A DNA stretch of 33,886 nucleotides from Plantago elongata. Lineage: Eukaryota > Streptophyta > Magnoliopsida > Lamiales > Plantaginaceae. The notes under the pieces are model-generated. The model did not search any database and was not told the origin of the DNA. It was given only the letters and a program-made list of their open reading frames with translations. Positions within the stretch are counted from its first letter, which is position 1, and every line of letters starts with the position of its first letter. Shown here in pieces: positions 19,814 through 30,709 of this stretch. Location: positions 1 to 33,886 of the forward strand of contig JAYMSP010001282.1 in the NCBI GenBank assembly GCA_036897095.1, given 5' to 3'. A program made the position numbers and the translations under genes.

Positions 19814-22800
19814 TTAGTTATCTGTTGGAGGTGGCAAAGGCGAATATCGCAAGTAGACTTCCTCTGGCTCGAGTAAGTTGACATGATCCAGGATTGGCAT
19901 CAAGGAAAATCCAACTACCCGCACTAGTGGGTTAGAGTGCCCATGCAGGAATGCACCATCTATCTGCAGGAAACAAGATCACGAAGAATTAAACAGTATA
20001 ATGAGTCGTATATATGCTCCAACTACGTACCTAACTTAGAAAGATTAAGGCAATCTATCACATCCAATTAAAGTGATACCAACAAATGCATTGGATAAGA
20101 TAAATCATGAAATGGCATTTCGAAGCTAAATTTATATCTGCGCTAAAAATAGACATAGTTTTTTGCACATTTTAAGCGCATTAGTAGCGAGTTATGCATC
20201 AAATGATTTTTCCCAGAAGCACTACTCGTCAAAGAAAATATCCAGTTAAGTTATCTATGTTTTTTCTTATTGTTTGGAAATGAACTAATAGAGAGGGTGT
20301 ATACCTAGCATACAGACATACTAGACAATGAAGGGATTGCACTTTATTTGAGAACAAGAACTTTTATAGAGGGTGTTCTTTTTAAAAAAAAAAAAAAAAA
20401 CTAATAGAAAAAATTGCTCTTGAGGCGTGGTAAGTACACACCTGCTTGCAGCCAAAAACTTTGAGAAGCTTTAGTGACAAGCAACTATCGACGATCATGC
20501 CTAGAGCGTTGGTGCTGATTCTGCGGCACCAAGATATGTCCAAGTAAGACAAATCCCTTGATCGCTTAGCCAATGACAAGGCGGTATTAGGTCCAACCTG
20601 TAAAATAACACATGACATTATTAAAGGGGTGTATCGTAAGATACAGAATTTAATCATATCATCCAACGGGGTATCACAACACACGCAGTGCAATCACATC
20701 AGTAAACGGGTGTATCGCAATACAAACGCAATGCAATCACAATCACATCATTAAATGGGGTTATCACAAAATAGACGCAGGGCAATCACATCATTGAACT
20801 TGGGCATCGCAAAACACACGCAGTCCAATCAAATCATTAAGGGTTCTATAGCAATCACACACATACACAATCTATAGAGATATAAATATCCAAAAACCAG
20901 CTAATGTTCCTTATCAACATAATTTTTTCCCTTCTGGCCAATAAACAAAGAAGGATCCCCAATCCCCTTCCCAAGTACATCAAGTAAATTTCACAATACT
21001 TTCATTAATTCCACCTAAAACTTAAATAGGAAAAACTGTTAACATTTTGATAGCGAGTTTGACAGTTCACTGATGATTAGCACGTGTACTTTCATGTGCA
21101 TTTTCATCTAGGTAGAAGAACGTAACGGATAGTGACATCCAAACCACAAAGATCAAATTTAAAACATCAAGCTTTTAAACCGATACATATAGAGAGCAAA
21201 ACTCAAACACGAATTTCCACTTATGTAAGGAGCTAAGCATGTGTACAGATGTAACCATCTTTTTACTCTTGATTATGCCATGACATGCTAAATAAAGAAA
21301 TAATTCTAAATAACATGTACATATCATATTAACATGCCAAGAAAACACACATTACTTCAACTTTTGAGGTAATTAATACTTGAAACATGTAAAAGAAAAA
21401 TGATAAACATCATCTTGTATAATCACAAAAGGTAAAAATCAAGAAACTTTTTAAATGTGAGAAAGATAATCCACCTGTGACACGTAATTCAGCGTAAGTT
21501 CTGTCAAGGACCCTCCTGCGACTTCTATAAATGCCGCGATAACTACATCACTGCAATAAAGAGCCCAGAGTGATATAGTGATCAGAGAGAGGGGGGCGCC
21601 TATTGTACTAGACATTCATGACTGTAAAAAATCTAACTGGCTGCATTATATATATACCTGAATTTGGTCTTTGTGAGATTGAGTCGTTGGATTGACATGC
21701 ATCCATTCGCGAGAAACTCCATCCCCACGTCTGTGAGTTTAAACAGTCTAGCAACATTGAGTGCTAATAAACCAGGACAACGGCTCGCGATGGCTCTGAT
21801 AGAAGAATTAGTCAATTCCCTGCAATTATTGAAATGGAGTGCAGATTAACCTCACAAATCACAATGATCATAATTTTGTTCAATCTTGATTGTTGATCAG
21901 ACAATGTAAAGAGAAAACAAATGAAAAGGAACTCACATGCAATCGGCCACGTCAAGGTCTTTAAGTGTTCCACCACATACATTAACCAACTCAATGATAA
22001 ATCCATCAGTCACGTTTGCTAGGCCGGCAACAGAAAATACTTCCAAAACTTTGAAATCTTTTATATAGTCCACTATGAACAATCCTTTTATTTTCTCGCA
22101 GCCGTCTATATATAGCTCTTTCAAATTTCCCCCCAAACAATCAGCTATACACTTCACAGCCTTAGAGGTAAGAAGAGGGCACTGACCCAAATTAAGAGAT
22201 AAAAGTGCAGGTGCTGACATCACAAGTAGTTCAAGCCCAGTGTCTGTAAAACGACAAGCACCTCTAAGGGATAGGACTGCCAACTTAGAGAAGCTGTTTG
22301 AAAATCGAGCCAACTTATCCTTGAGAGCAAAATCGAACATGATTTGGCCACCAAGGTCAAGTTGCAAGACCTGCATTTATGTTGGATTGCAAGTTACCAG
22401 ACAAGGTTAAGCACCAAAGAAATAGACATTATATGATTTTTGTTAAAGTGAACAAATCTTCCCCTAATTCAAAACTATTAATTACAGATCACATCATAAT
22501 TATATAAAATCTTGTCGCAATGGTTAAACATAACATTAGTTTTTTAAACTACTGAATAACAAAATTAATGTACATGTAAAACAAAATACGAGATCCAAAT
22601 ACAATATATAATAAAATGCATTTAATAAACAAAAACTCTGCAATAATTGCGGTACCTGTAGTCATCCAACATGTCAAGTTTACAGCTACTTTAAAGAGAG
22701 GAAAGTACTTGTAGAGCGCATAATTAACAAATATTAAGAGAAAACAAGAAAGAGTTACCCTTAGATTCTCTGTCTGCCAAGCCCCAAGTGATTGATGGAA

Positions 22801-24021
22801 TTGATCGTCTGTTAGCCACGAACAATTCTTCAACTGTAATTCAGTTGGACATCCTTCTAATAGAAGATTAAGAATATGCACGTTGATTGCGCGTGTGTCG
22901 CATAACCTGTCAGTTAGTTTCTTCCGGATGAAATAGGGAACTAGATCAAGGGAAGTAATACTGCTCGCATTTTCTGTGAGAAATTTCAGAGATAGCTCCT
23001 CCAACGACGGAACAAATAGTTGAGCAATAGTACGAACATGAATCTGCACCGAGGGTTTCCACTTAATCAGATCCTCCGCTGCTTTCTTCGAAGTTCTTGC
23101 TCTAACTTCCTCTAATGCTTCCCAAAAAGGGCCACCAGAACTTCCCAACTCTCCAGCTTCATTTACAAGTTCTTGCGACTCACTATTTTCAGCATTATGT
23201 ATGCTTTGAGCAAAACGTCGAGCATCTTCTTTCATTATTCGACGGAGATAATCGGCTCGTACTGCTGGAGCAGCCACCGGAGGCCAGATAGGTCGGGGCC
23301 TAATGGGCATGGGATTTGGTTCCTGAAATTCAGCTCCTGCCAGCATATCGGCCAATAATTCCAATGCATGTATATGATCCTCTTGAATCTGTGGACGTTG
23401 ATTGGAATCTTGACCATTTCTAATTTCTTCCTGGCCACGCTGCCTAGAAATTCTTTCAACATCCATATCACCTCCCAAACCCGGTCCCGAAGTTCCTCGG
23501 GTATGCTGCCTAGAACTACTTTCGCCGACAACATGCACATCATCTGAGTCCTCGTCACTATCAATCTCAATGTACAGTGGAGCATTTAGCTTAAAGGAAA
23601 GAGCCTCCTTCCCTTTATTGTTGGGAGACTTGGTGCCAAAACTGGTGGTGAAATCCCTTTTTCTACCCCTGTCCATTCCACCAAGCCATAAACCCTCAGA
23701 AGTATGACCTGATACTCGGGCATGCTTTGTACTCATTTCATCAATGTCCATATGATCTGCATCCTCGCCTCTACGAATTCCAATTGCCTCTAAATCGTGA
23801 GAATTAGGACCAAAACTACGGCCAACATCCCTTTTTCTACTCTTGTCCATTCCACCAAGCCATAAAGCCTCAGGATTCATATGTGATACTTCATTCCTAT
23901 TAAAACTAGCATAATCCTCGGCCTCGAGACTCTCCATAGCAATGTCAACAGATCTCATATCATTTTTATTTAAACCCAAATCCTCCATCCGCTTCTCAAT
24001 TCTCTCATTCATCCGCTTCAT
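19814..24021 (-). CDS. RAD7-like leucine-rich-repeat (RNI-like) protein, paralogue D, intact and longest
   Basis: Six exons join in phase: 22759-24021, 21937-22370, 21658-21819, 21475-21550, 20442-20597 and 19814-19963, giving 746 residues. Exon lengths 434, 162, 76 and 156 equal those of C. Residues 1-45 are basic-acidic and coiled-coil-like (MKRMNERIEKRMEDLG). Two copies of a GLWLGGMDRGRKRDF motif follow (about residues 53 and 107), possibly nuclear-targeting by the GRKRD core. Then come an acidic segment (EIDSDEDSDDVHVVGESSS), a proline-rich stretch near residue 240 (PMPIRPRPIWPPVAAP), and a conserved region (VPSLEELSLKFLTENASSI, KKLTDRLCDTRAINVHIL, KNCSWLTDDQFHQSL). LRRs follow (LAVLSLRGACRFTDTGLELL, LSLNLGQCPLLTSKAVK, LSYLDISWCRRIS, LKVFGCKQ), ending in YLRYSPLPPPTDN. 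Plant relatives resemble RAD7/rhp7; function is inferred only. I see no lesion, so this is probably the founder-like copy. Confidence 0.82.
20630..20870. repeat. Intronic minisatellite in paralogue D
   Basis: About five degenerate units of 40-50 bp lie in the intron between exons 4 and 5. Each has a TATCRCAA-type start, an ACGCAGTGCAATCACATCA-type core and a TTAAAYGGGG-type end; starts are near 20630, 20671, 20711, 20761 and 20804. The matching introns of B and C lack the array, so it arose after the copies separated or was lost from them. Confidence 0.8.
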
Positions 24022-24786
24022 TTTCAAAAACCTACCAATTCAAGGGAAATAAATCATGTGTGTACACAGAGTCAAGATGCAAACTTTAATCAAAACCCAT
24101 AAACAAGAACCAAAAAAAAAAAGGCTTTTTCTCTGTAAACAAAAACTCAGAATTAGAACAAGCAAAAATAATCCAATCACTCATCAATATACAAGCTTTA
24201 ATCAGAAACCCACAAAGAAAACCTCGACAGAATGGAATGAAAATCAATCACACAAGAACACAAATCCAATCACTTACAAATTCAAGGAACAAGAACAGGA
24301 GTTGTTGATCTGCCGATTGTCTGAATTCCAAATAAAACAATCTTGGCTCAATGGGAATAAGAAAAGCTGGTAAGAACAGCCTTATGGTGTATAAAAAGAC
24401 AAAAATCTTAGTAGGAAACTGGAGACTGGGTAATGAAGTGATGATAGGAATGTAACATTAAATTGGTTTTCCCATCTTCCTTTAATGGAATGGTTTTCTT
24501 TTGGAAAGTAAATTAAGGGGAGTGTAAAGCATTTTTGGGATAGGATTGTAGTATCCATTGACGAGCAACCTGGTGAGTTTGGAGACTGAGTGTGAATGTG
24601 AGTGAGAAAGCAGAGCAAAGGACTTTCATATGGAGATTGTAGGGGTTTATGACAAATGTCTGGATGAGTGCTTATTGCAATTTGCTCCACTCTGGTCTCT
24701 ACAATATCTTCCATGTATTCTTAATTTAAATGATATACAATTCTAATTTAATATAGTTATTATTAAAATGGTGGGCTTGTTGATTA
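24022..24786 (-). promoter_or_regulatory. 5' leader and proximal upstream region of paralogue D
   Basis: The minus-strand text just before the ATG (TTGAATTGGTAG, then GTTTTTGAAA) matches the acceptor-like region of B. The open frame at 24382-24714 on the minus strand starts MEDIVETRVEQIAIS but has no recognisable domain, conserved paralogue or splice partner, so I do not call it a gene. Confidence 0.35.
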
Positions 24787-25500
24787 AATTTCGAATGTTA
24801 TAAGCGGATGGAGAAGGTGAAATATGTATCAGTTTGATCGAGTGTTGCAGAGTGTTGTTAAATTAAAATTTATGTCAGGGAATAAAGTGTTAATTTTCCC
24901 GCATTTTTTAAGATGTATCAATTTACAATAATAGTACCGACTTACCATTCTCGATATAATAAGATAAAGTTGATAACTCAAACAAACGGTTGTGTCATTG
25001 TATGTTAATTAGAATTTTGAATGTTATAAATGGATATTTGGAGTTTTCCCGCATTTTTTGGAGTTTTGAATGTTTTAAACGGATGGGGATGGTGAGGAAG
25101 AAGGTGAAATATGTGTGAATTTGATCAAGTGTTGCAAAGTGTCGTTAAATTAAAATTTATGTTAGGAGATTACGTGTTGACTTTTCCCGCATTTTTTTAG
25201 ATGTATCAATGTGCACTAATAGTTATCGTTCTCGATATAGTAAGACAAAGTTGATAAATCAGGAAAACGGTTACGTGTCACTATATCCTAAATTAGACTA
25301 TAGGATGTTATAAACGGATATTGGGAAGATGATGAGGATAAGGTCATATATGTATCAGTTTGATCGAGTGTCGTTTAATCATAATTTATGTTAGGGGATT
25401 CTGTATTTAATTTTCTGCGTTTTCTAAGATGCATCAATGTGCAAGAACAGTTGATAAATTAGAATAACGATTACATTCATTATATTGAGATTGGACAATA
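24787..25500. repeat. Diverged three-unit noncoding tandem repeat
   Basis: Units of roughly 235-275 bp begin near 24787, 25060 and 25296. Each runs GAATGTTATAAACGGATGG-like, AAGGTGAAATATGTATCAGT-like, TTGATCGAGTGT, AAATTTATGTTAGG, TTTTCCCGCATTTTT, AGATGTATCAATGTGCA and AAGTTGATAAATCA in the same order. A short extra partial unit lies at about 25011-25055. No reading frame is maintained across units. The array sits between the divergent genes D (minus) and the plastid-protein gene (plus). Confidence 0.8.
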
Positions 25501-25572
25501 TAATAGACTGGAGTTCTTGTTATTAGGTTGAAATTAGTTTATTCTCATTGATGAACCCGTTCATTTTCCCGC
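24895..25572. promoter_or_regulatory. Four E2F-type TTTCCCGC motifs
   Basis: Exact TTTCCCGC, which fits the plant E2F consensus TTTSSCGS, occurs at 24895-24902, 25045-25052, 25183-25190 and 25565-25572. The first and third lie at equivalent positions of tandem repeat units, the second lies in a partial unit, and the fourth (TTTCCCGCC) lies outside the array. They lie roughly 0.9-1.55 kb upstream of the coding start of D and 0.8-1.5 kb upstream of the gene at 26414. Function is inferred from the motif only. Confidence 0.35.
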
Positions 25573-26413
25573 CAAGCATTTACATGATGAAAATGCATGT
25601 GATTACTTGGTGGCATTATAAATGTTTTTTTTTAAGTTACACGATATTTTTTTGACAAGACAACAATATATTTTGGGAAAAAAGGAAAGAAAACGTCTAG
25701 ATCTTTTTAATTTTGTAATTTCATTTTCTCATAAATAAGAGCTACCATCTGTAAAGCAATTAAGTTTTATAAAGTTAAGGCATATAAAAAGTGAAAATTT
25801 CCACTTAGAATAGTTTCAAGTTAATATTACATATAAAAAAATATAGGTAATATAATTAATAAATTTCTAAAAACTTAACTAAAATTCCAGTAACAAGTAA
25901 AAGTTTGAATTTTATACATTGCTTGTTACTCTTTCTCATGTTTCCGTATCTCTGTGTTCTTAAATATGAAAAAACCATTTTCCTATTTACGTCGAACCTT
26001 CGTTGGAAAGTGATGTGCTATCTTGACGTAACAAAACTATGACATTTGAACAAATTAATATACACTATATACACTTGTGGATTAGAATACGTTTTCTTCA
26101 ACTAAAATTTACTAAACTAGATTAAATGAAACTAAATTAAAGTAAGGTATTGAGATAGAATTGGAAGAGGATAGACCCTCACGCTCATACATGTATCATG
26201 ACATCTCGATATAACAAATATTTGTTGCAGATGGGGTGAATTAGCTGAAGAAAAGTTAATGATGCAAATATGAAAAGCAAAGGAAAGAAGGGGTGTAAGT
26301 ATAAAAACGAAATACTATTGAAAGTCCTTTATGAAGTACGTCCAATCAAGAATGCTACTACTAGATAAGGTACGGCATTTGATTTCCGTTCCCAAATTAA
26401 AACCTGCCGCGAA
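25573..26413. other. AT-rich intergenic region and promoter side of the plastid-protein gene
   Basis: No gene or structured repeat is seen apart from homopolymer-rich tracts around 25620-25870. The last ~100 bases presumably include the leader of the gene starting at 26414. Confidence 0.5.
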
Positions 26414-28825
26414 ATGACCACCAGTTCCGTCGTCATCACCGGCGGCACTAAATACATTGCTTCCGTTTACCGAAATTCGACCCCAATTCCGCCACGTAGA
26501 ACCACCGTCATATGTGCATCGTCGCCTCCGTCTAGCAGAAGATTGGTCTCCTTATCTCTCGCCTTCCTCCAGTTTTTCTCTCTTTCTCAAGGTCCATTTA
26601 CTTCTCAACCTCATATCCTATTTTGAGGCTGTTCTAGTCAAACAGTTTTAGCATTTCAAAATGTTAGTAGAATAGTGAAGTAGTCAATTGCGGTAAAATT
26701 ATGCTCCGTCTTTATAGTGAGGAATTAATTCAATTGTTTTAAGTCAAATTCTTGTAAAATTCGTGTTTGTTTTCCAATTGACACATTAATTGAACAAATG
26801 TGAGATGCGGTTTCGGTATTAGTTTAGAAAAATCGAGTCTTTCACAATAATTTCTTGTAAATGTATTGAAAGAGTATATCAGATGTTTATGCCTTTGGGG
26901 ATGATGCAGGTGCGAGAGGGGCAGGCATGATGGACAAATTGGATAAATACATGAAGAAGTAAGAATCGGAATTCGTTTATTTTCAACAAGTTTGAGTACT
27001 GGAATAGTGTTATGCATAGTAAGCTACTGGAAAAGTATGTTAGTTCCCTCGAATCAATGATATGCTAGAATATCTTTAAAATGGTTCAAGGAATCTACTG
27101 AATGTGATATGACAAATGTTTAAGCATGTAATTATTCTTGTTCTCAAGTTTCCTTCTTATTAATTAGAGGGTGTTCGGTTAATTCACCGAATCATGTTAA
27201 TTATAGTTTTCTGCTGGGTTAATCTGATGGTGCAATAGTATAATGACTAATGAGGTTATGTGAAATTTAGTTGGTTAGATATGCTAATGCTTGGGAGATC
27301 GAGTATTAACTTTTAATCAGCCGCTTTAATGATTCAGCGTTGCTAAAAGTTCCATTTGACTCTTAGCTGGATAGCTTTAATTAACTAGTGTAATTTTCCT
27401 GGTTTGTGTTGCTAATAGTTTCACGAACTCTTATCAAGGAAAAAGCTTGATCCACTAGAGGCTTACATACCAGCTGTTATATTGACTGAGTTGCAGATTA
27501 AAGAATTAGGTAATGCCACTTACTGCTTCTTCCATATCTGGTATAGTTTAGGCATTACCAATTACAACCGATTTGTGGCTATCAAAATCTTAGGTTATGC
27601 AATGAACACATTTGATTCGTTTTAGTTATTACATATGAAGGCTGATGGTAAGAACTTCTAAAAGAATGTTTGATGTTTCCATGTATTTTTAGAGATTACA
27701 TCAACTTCATGACAGTAATATCTCTGTGTTACCATCTCTAGGGCAAAATCTGGATGGTGACCAACCTAAATTTGCTGATTGTCGGAGTCTTTTGCGATCG
27801 GGTCCTGCAGCATCTCTGCGCATTAACATTCGAGCAGTGAGTAGAGGATATTCTACCAAGATTATTTTACTTCTCTATCTCTAGTCAATTCAATATACAT
27901 GTCCAGAGTCCAGACAGCTTAGTCCTTATGCATCTTTGATCAATTACTTTATCTTTGCTTTGCAGGTAGCAGAATATGCTTCTGACGGCGGGAATGGCAA
28001 AGCTGCTTTCGGGGAGGTCGATCAGTGCCTAAGGTATACACTGTTTTGTGTGTGTAATCATTCTTAAAGTAGTTATGTATGTTTTGCCTTCTGATGTAAA
28101 AGAAGGTAAACATGTTACAGAATTTGTGCCTTATCCGTCATTGCTATTACTAAATTTGTAATCATTCAACTGCAGGGCCTTGGAAGAACTCGATTCTTTG
28201 CTTTTGCATGCATCAAGAAAAGAAGATGCTTCTGTTGAAACTATGAAAAGGAATGTAGATACTGCTGTTAACGCACTAAACCGGTAATAATTCTGGGTGA
28301 GCCTTGTGAAAGTTATTACGCCTTGGTATATTAAATATTAATTGTTATTTTATATCGGCATTTGAATTGTGATAAACTCTTAAGACGATCAATTGTCTCA
28401 AAATATATACCATATACAACAGAATCCTAACTTCAAACGAAGAACCTATTTACTGCACTGTCAACATGGAACAAAACAAGGCACATTACTTTGTTTACAC
28501 CACACAATTTTATCTACAGAGTACAATAAAAACTTGGCAGATCCATATATGTCCACCAAACTCGAATTTATATGTTGCTGCAATGAAAAAATAATGTGAT
28601 TCACTAAAACGCAAATTGCTGGGGACATTATTCTTGTCATAATAAACTGCATCGGTTAACTGCTGCTTACTAGATTTTCTCATGTGCAGGCTTTTGAAAA
28701 CTGTACCGTCTGATGTGCTCGACAAAGGGAAGGCCATGGCCGAGGCTTACATGATGCCAGATCAAGACTTGGAACCAGGAAACATGGTAGATCCTGAGTT
28801 GAAGAAGTTGGAGTCACTATTGTAG
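26414..28825 (+). CDS. Plastid-targeted, probably thylakoid-lumenal small helical protein, function unknown
   Basis: Seven exons join in phase: 26414-26591, 26910-26958, 27439-27509, 27742-27836, 27966-28033, 28176-28283 and 28690-28825, giving 234 residues. The N-terminus is serine/threonine-rich with arginine pairs, as in a plastid transit peptide. It is followed by SRRLVSLSLAFLQFFSLSQG and ARGAG, that is a twin arginine, a hydrophobic core and a small-residue site like a Tat lumen signal. The mature part looks all-helical: MDKLDKYMKKKKLDPLEAYI, LLRSGPAASLRINIRAVAEY, QCLRALEELDSLLLHASRK, ETMKRNVDTAVNALNRLL. It ends in VDPELKKLESLL. The layout recalls small lumen proteins of the PsbQ-like kind, but I cannot name the family. 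The exon 3 acceptor (TATCAAG at 27438) is less typical and was chosen because only it keeps the phase. Confidence 0.75.
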
Positions 28826-29953
28826 ATAACTACCAAGTATATACAAGCTTAATGCCCTAATATCAAACAATTTTGATTTTTTAGTATATGTAAATGCACA
28901 TGTATCATGATGGTTCAGTTGAGAAATCCTCGTATACAGCTTATATTATAATCAAATTAACAGGTGTTTTTCATTCAGTTACCAAGTTACAGGTTTTTTC
29001 ATTCCGGTACTCCGTAAGAGGCTCTGTAGCATGTTTTAATTGTTACTACCATGCAAATATTGTACTTGGCTTAGCTCTGTACATTCAAGAGAAACTAAAT
29101 CATGGTACAAGTTATACTTTCAGTGTCAAAATGTGAATTTTATTGTAAATGTTGGGTAGTTTCATTCTTAGTAACGTATGTAGGTTGTGATTACTAGAGA
29201 ATTAACACACTTTATGGTCAAATTTAAGTTTTCTAAGTTTCTAGACCACTGCTTTCTTCCACACACATTCGCTGATTTGCAGACCAACTCTACGATCTGA
29301 AAACACTAGCATGAAGTGGTGTCCATGTACACCACTACACACATGTCACTAACCGATAGTAAGAGCAACATATTTCAAGTTTCCCTTGCCAGTGCCACAA
29401 TCATCAAGCATACAGTAATTATCCAGATACAGATTCAACCAGTCTGAGCGCAGTACTCTGGGTACAGACATAGCCTGTAGTCCCTGTACTAATACGGAAA
29501 TACAACTATCAATCTCTTAGGGCATCTAAAGTGACAATCATAAACTCATTACCACAAGAAAGCAGCATAACCAAGAGCAACCAAAACATCAGAATTAAGA
29601 ACAGCCAGCAAATGGAATCAATAATATGCCATCACTATAAACAATAATAGGCGATCTACTACTCAATATCCAGTCGACAAACCTTGAACAATGAAAACTT
29701 CGACTATGATCAACATTTTGGCCTTTACAATTGTCCAAAGTCAACACCATTTTCCATGGTCACATTGGTATTGATTTACAATGGAATAGACAGTATAAAC
29801 GCTAGTTTCTCTATGCTAATTGAGAGAATACACACCTCCAAATTTCAATAGATCCACCGACCACTCATAACAGAACCAAACGAAACTGTAATAAGTGTTG
29901 CAAAGTCTGAACATTACCAGCAGTAGCAAAAAACACAATGTGGATTTTCAAGA
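28826..29953. other. Converging 3' flanks, no gene
   Basis: Lies between two convergent genes. The short frame at 28894-29136 has no support and lies in the expected 3' untranslated region. No repeat or RNA gene was recognised. Confidence 0.55.
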
Positions 29954-30709
29954 TCACATGCACCTCCACACGAAACTGCAAGTGAGGGCCTGTAGAACAA
30001 ATAGGAAACAAAGTATGGGGGCAGCATCAAACAAAAACCCAAGCCTGTGATTCTCCTTCATCAACTTCCAGATCGTAATCTCCAGCTTCAATTTCTCCAT
30101 CTTCAGCAAATCAAGTTCCTCCTGAATCCAAAAACATCAACAGGTAGAAGCCATGTAAGTTCATGTTACCTCAACCAGTTTACGAATAATTAACTCTGGC
30201 TAAAAGTGTGCTTAATCAACATTTTCTGTTGAAAAATTCTGAAAATCAGTTCAATAGCTTGATAAATTTAACAATACAAATAGAATTTACACATTTACAC
30301 TATATGAAAAACACTAGGATCAATCATCATTCATTTGTACAGATTCAGAAATGAAATGCGATCATGCGAATAGCGACAGTAAAATTAACAAATTCCAGAA
30401 CCTTCACAAACATCTAACCTAGATCGATCAGCTGATGATTCATAATGCAAGGTGACAAAACGCTAGTTAAGGAAACTGAATCGAATGAATTGAATGAATA
30501 GTCTGTAAACAGGATATTCCCAGCAAATTCAAGTGTAGAGTAGAAAACTAGAAATAGACCTGGATTTGGGAAATGTTGCTAGTGGAAGGATTATCGGACG
30601 AGCTTCGAAGAGAAGACAGAAGATGAGCAACTTTGGCACATCGAATTGCCGACTGATACTTGAGCTTCTCCTCTGTTGGTTTCCGATCGTCATCTCCGAT
30701 TTTCTCCAT
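29954..30709 (-). CDS. Small coiled-coil protein with C-terminal hydrophobic segment, function unknown
   Basis: Two exons, 30560-30709 and 29954-30121, join in phase 0 across a 438-bp GT-AG intron and give 105 residues. The protein starts MEKIGDDDRKPTEEKLKYQS, continues with a helical stretch (IRCAKVAHLLSSLRSSS), and crosses the splice at ISQIQ-EELDLL. It then has a charged coiled-coil-like segment (LKMEKLKLEITIWKLMKEN) and a hydrophobic C-terminal segment (AAPILCFLFVLQALTCSFVW). It may be tail-anchored. The first exon lies in a different frame from the longer open frame at 30529-30720. The support is coherent translation on both sides of good splice sites (CAG-GTCTAT and GATTCAG). I do not recognise the family. 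Confidence 0.68.

Noticed and set aside
22549-22758. Extension of D exon 1 beyond 22759
   Set aside because: The frame stays open by chance into the intron; paralogues and the GTAACTC donor place the exon end at 22759.
24382-24714. Minus-strand 110-residue open frame starting MEDIVETRVEQ
   Set aside because: No recognisable domain, no counterpart upstream of the other paralogues, and it lies in the leader/promoter region of D.
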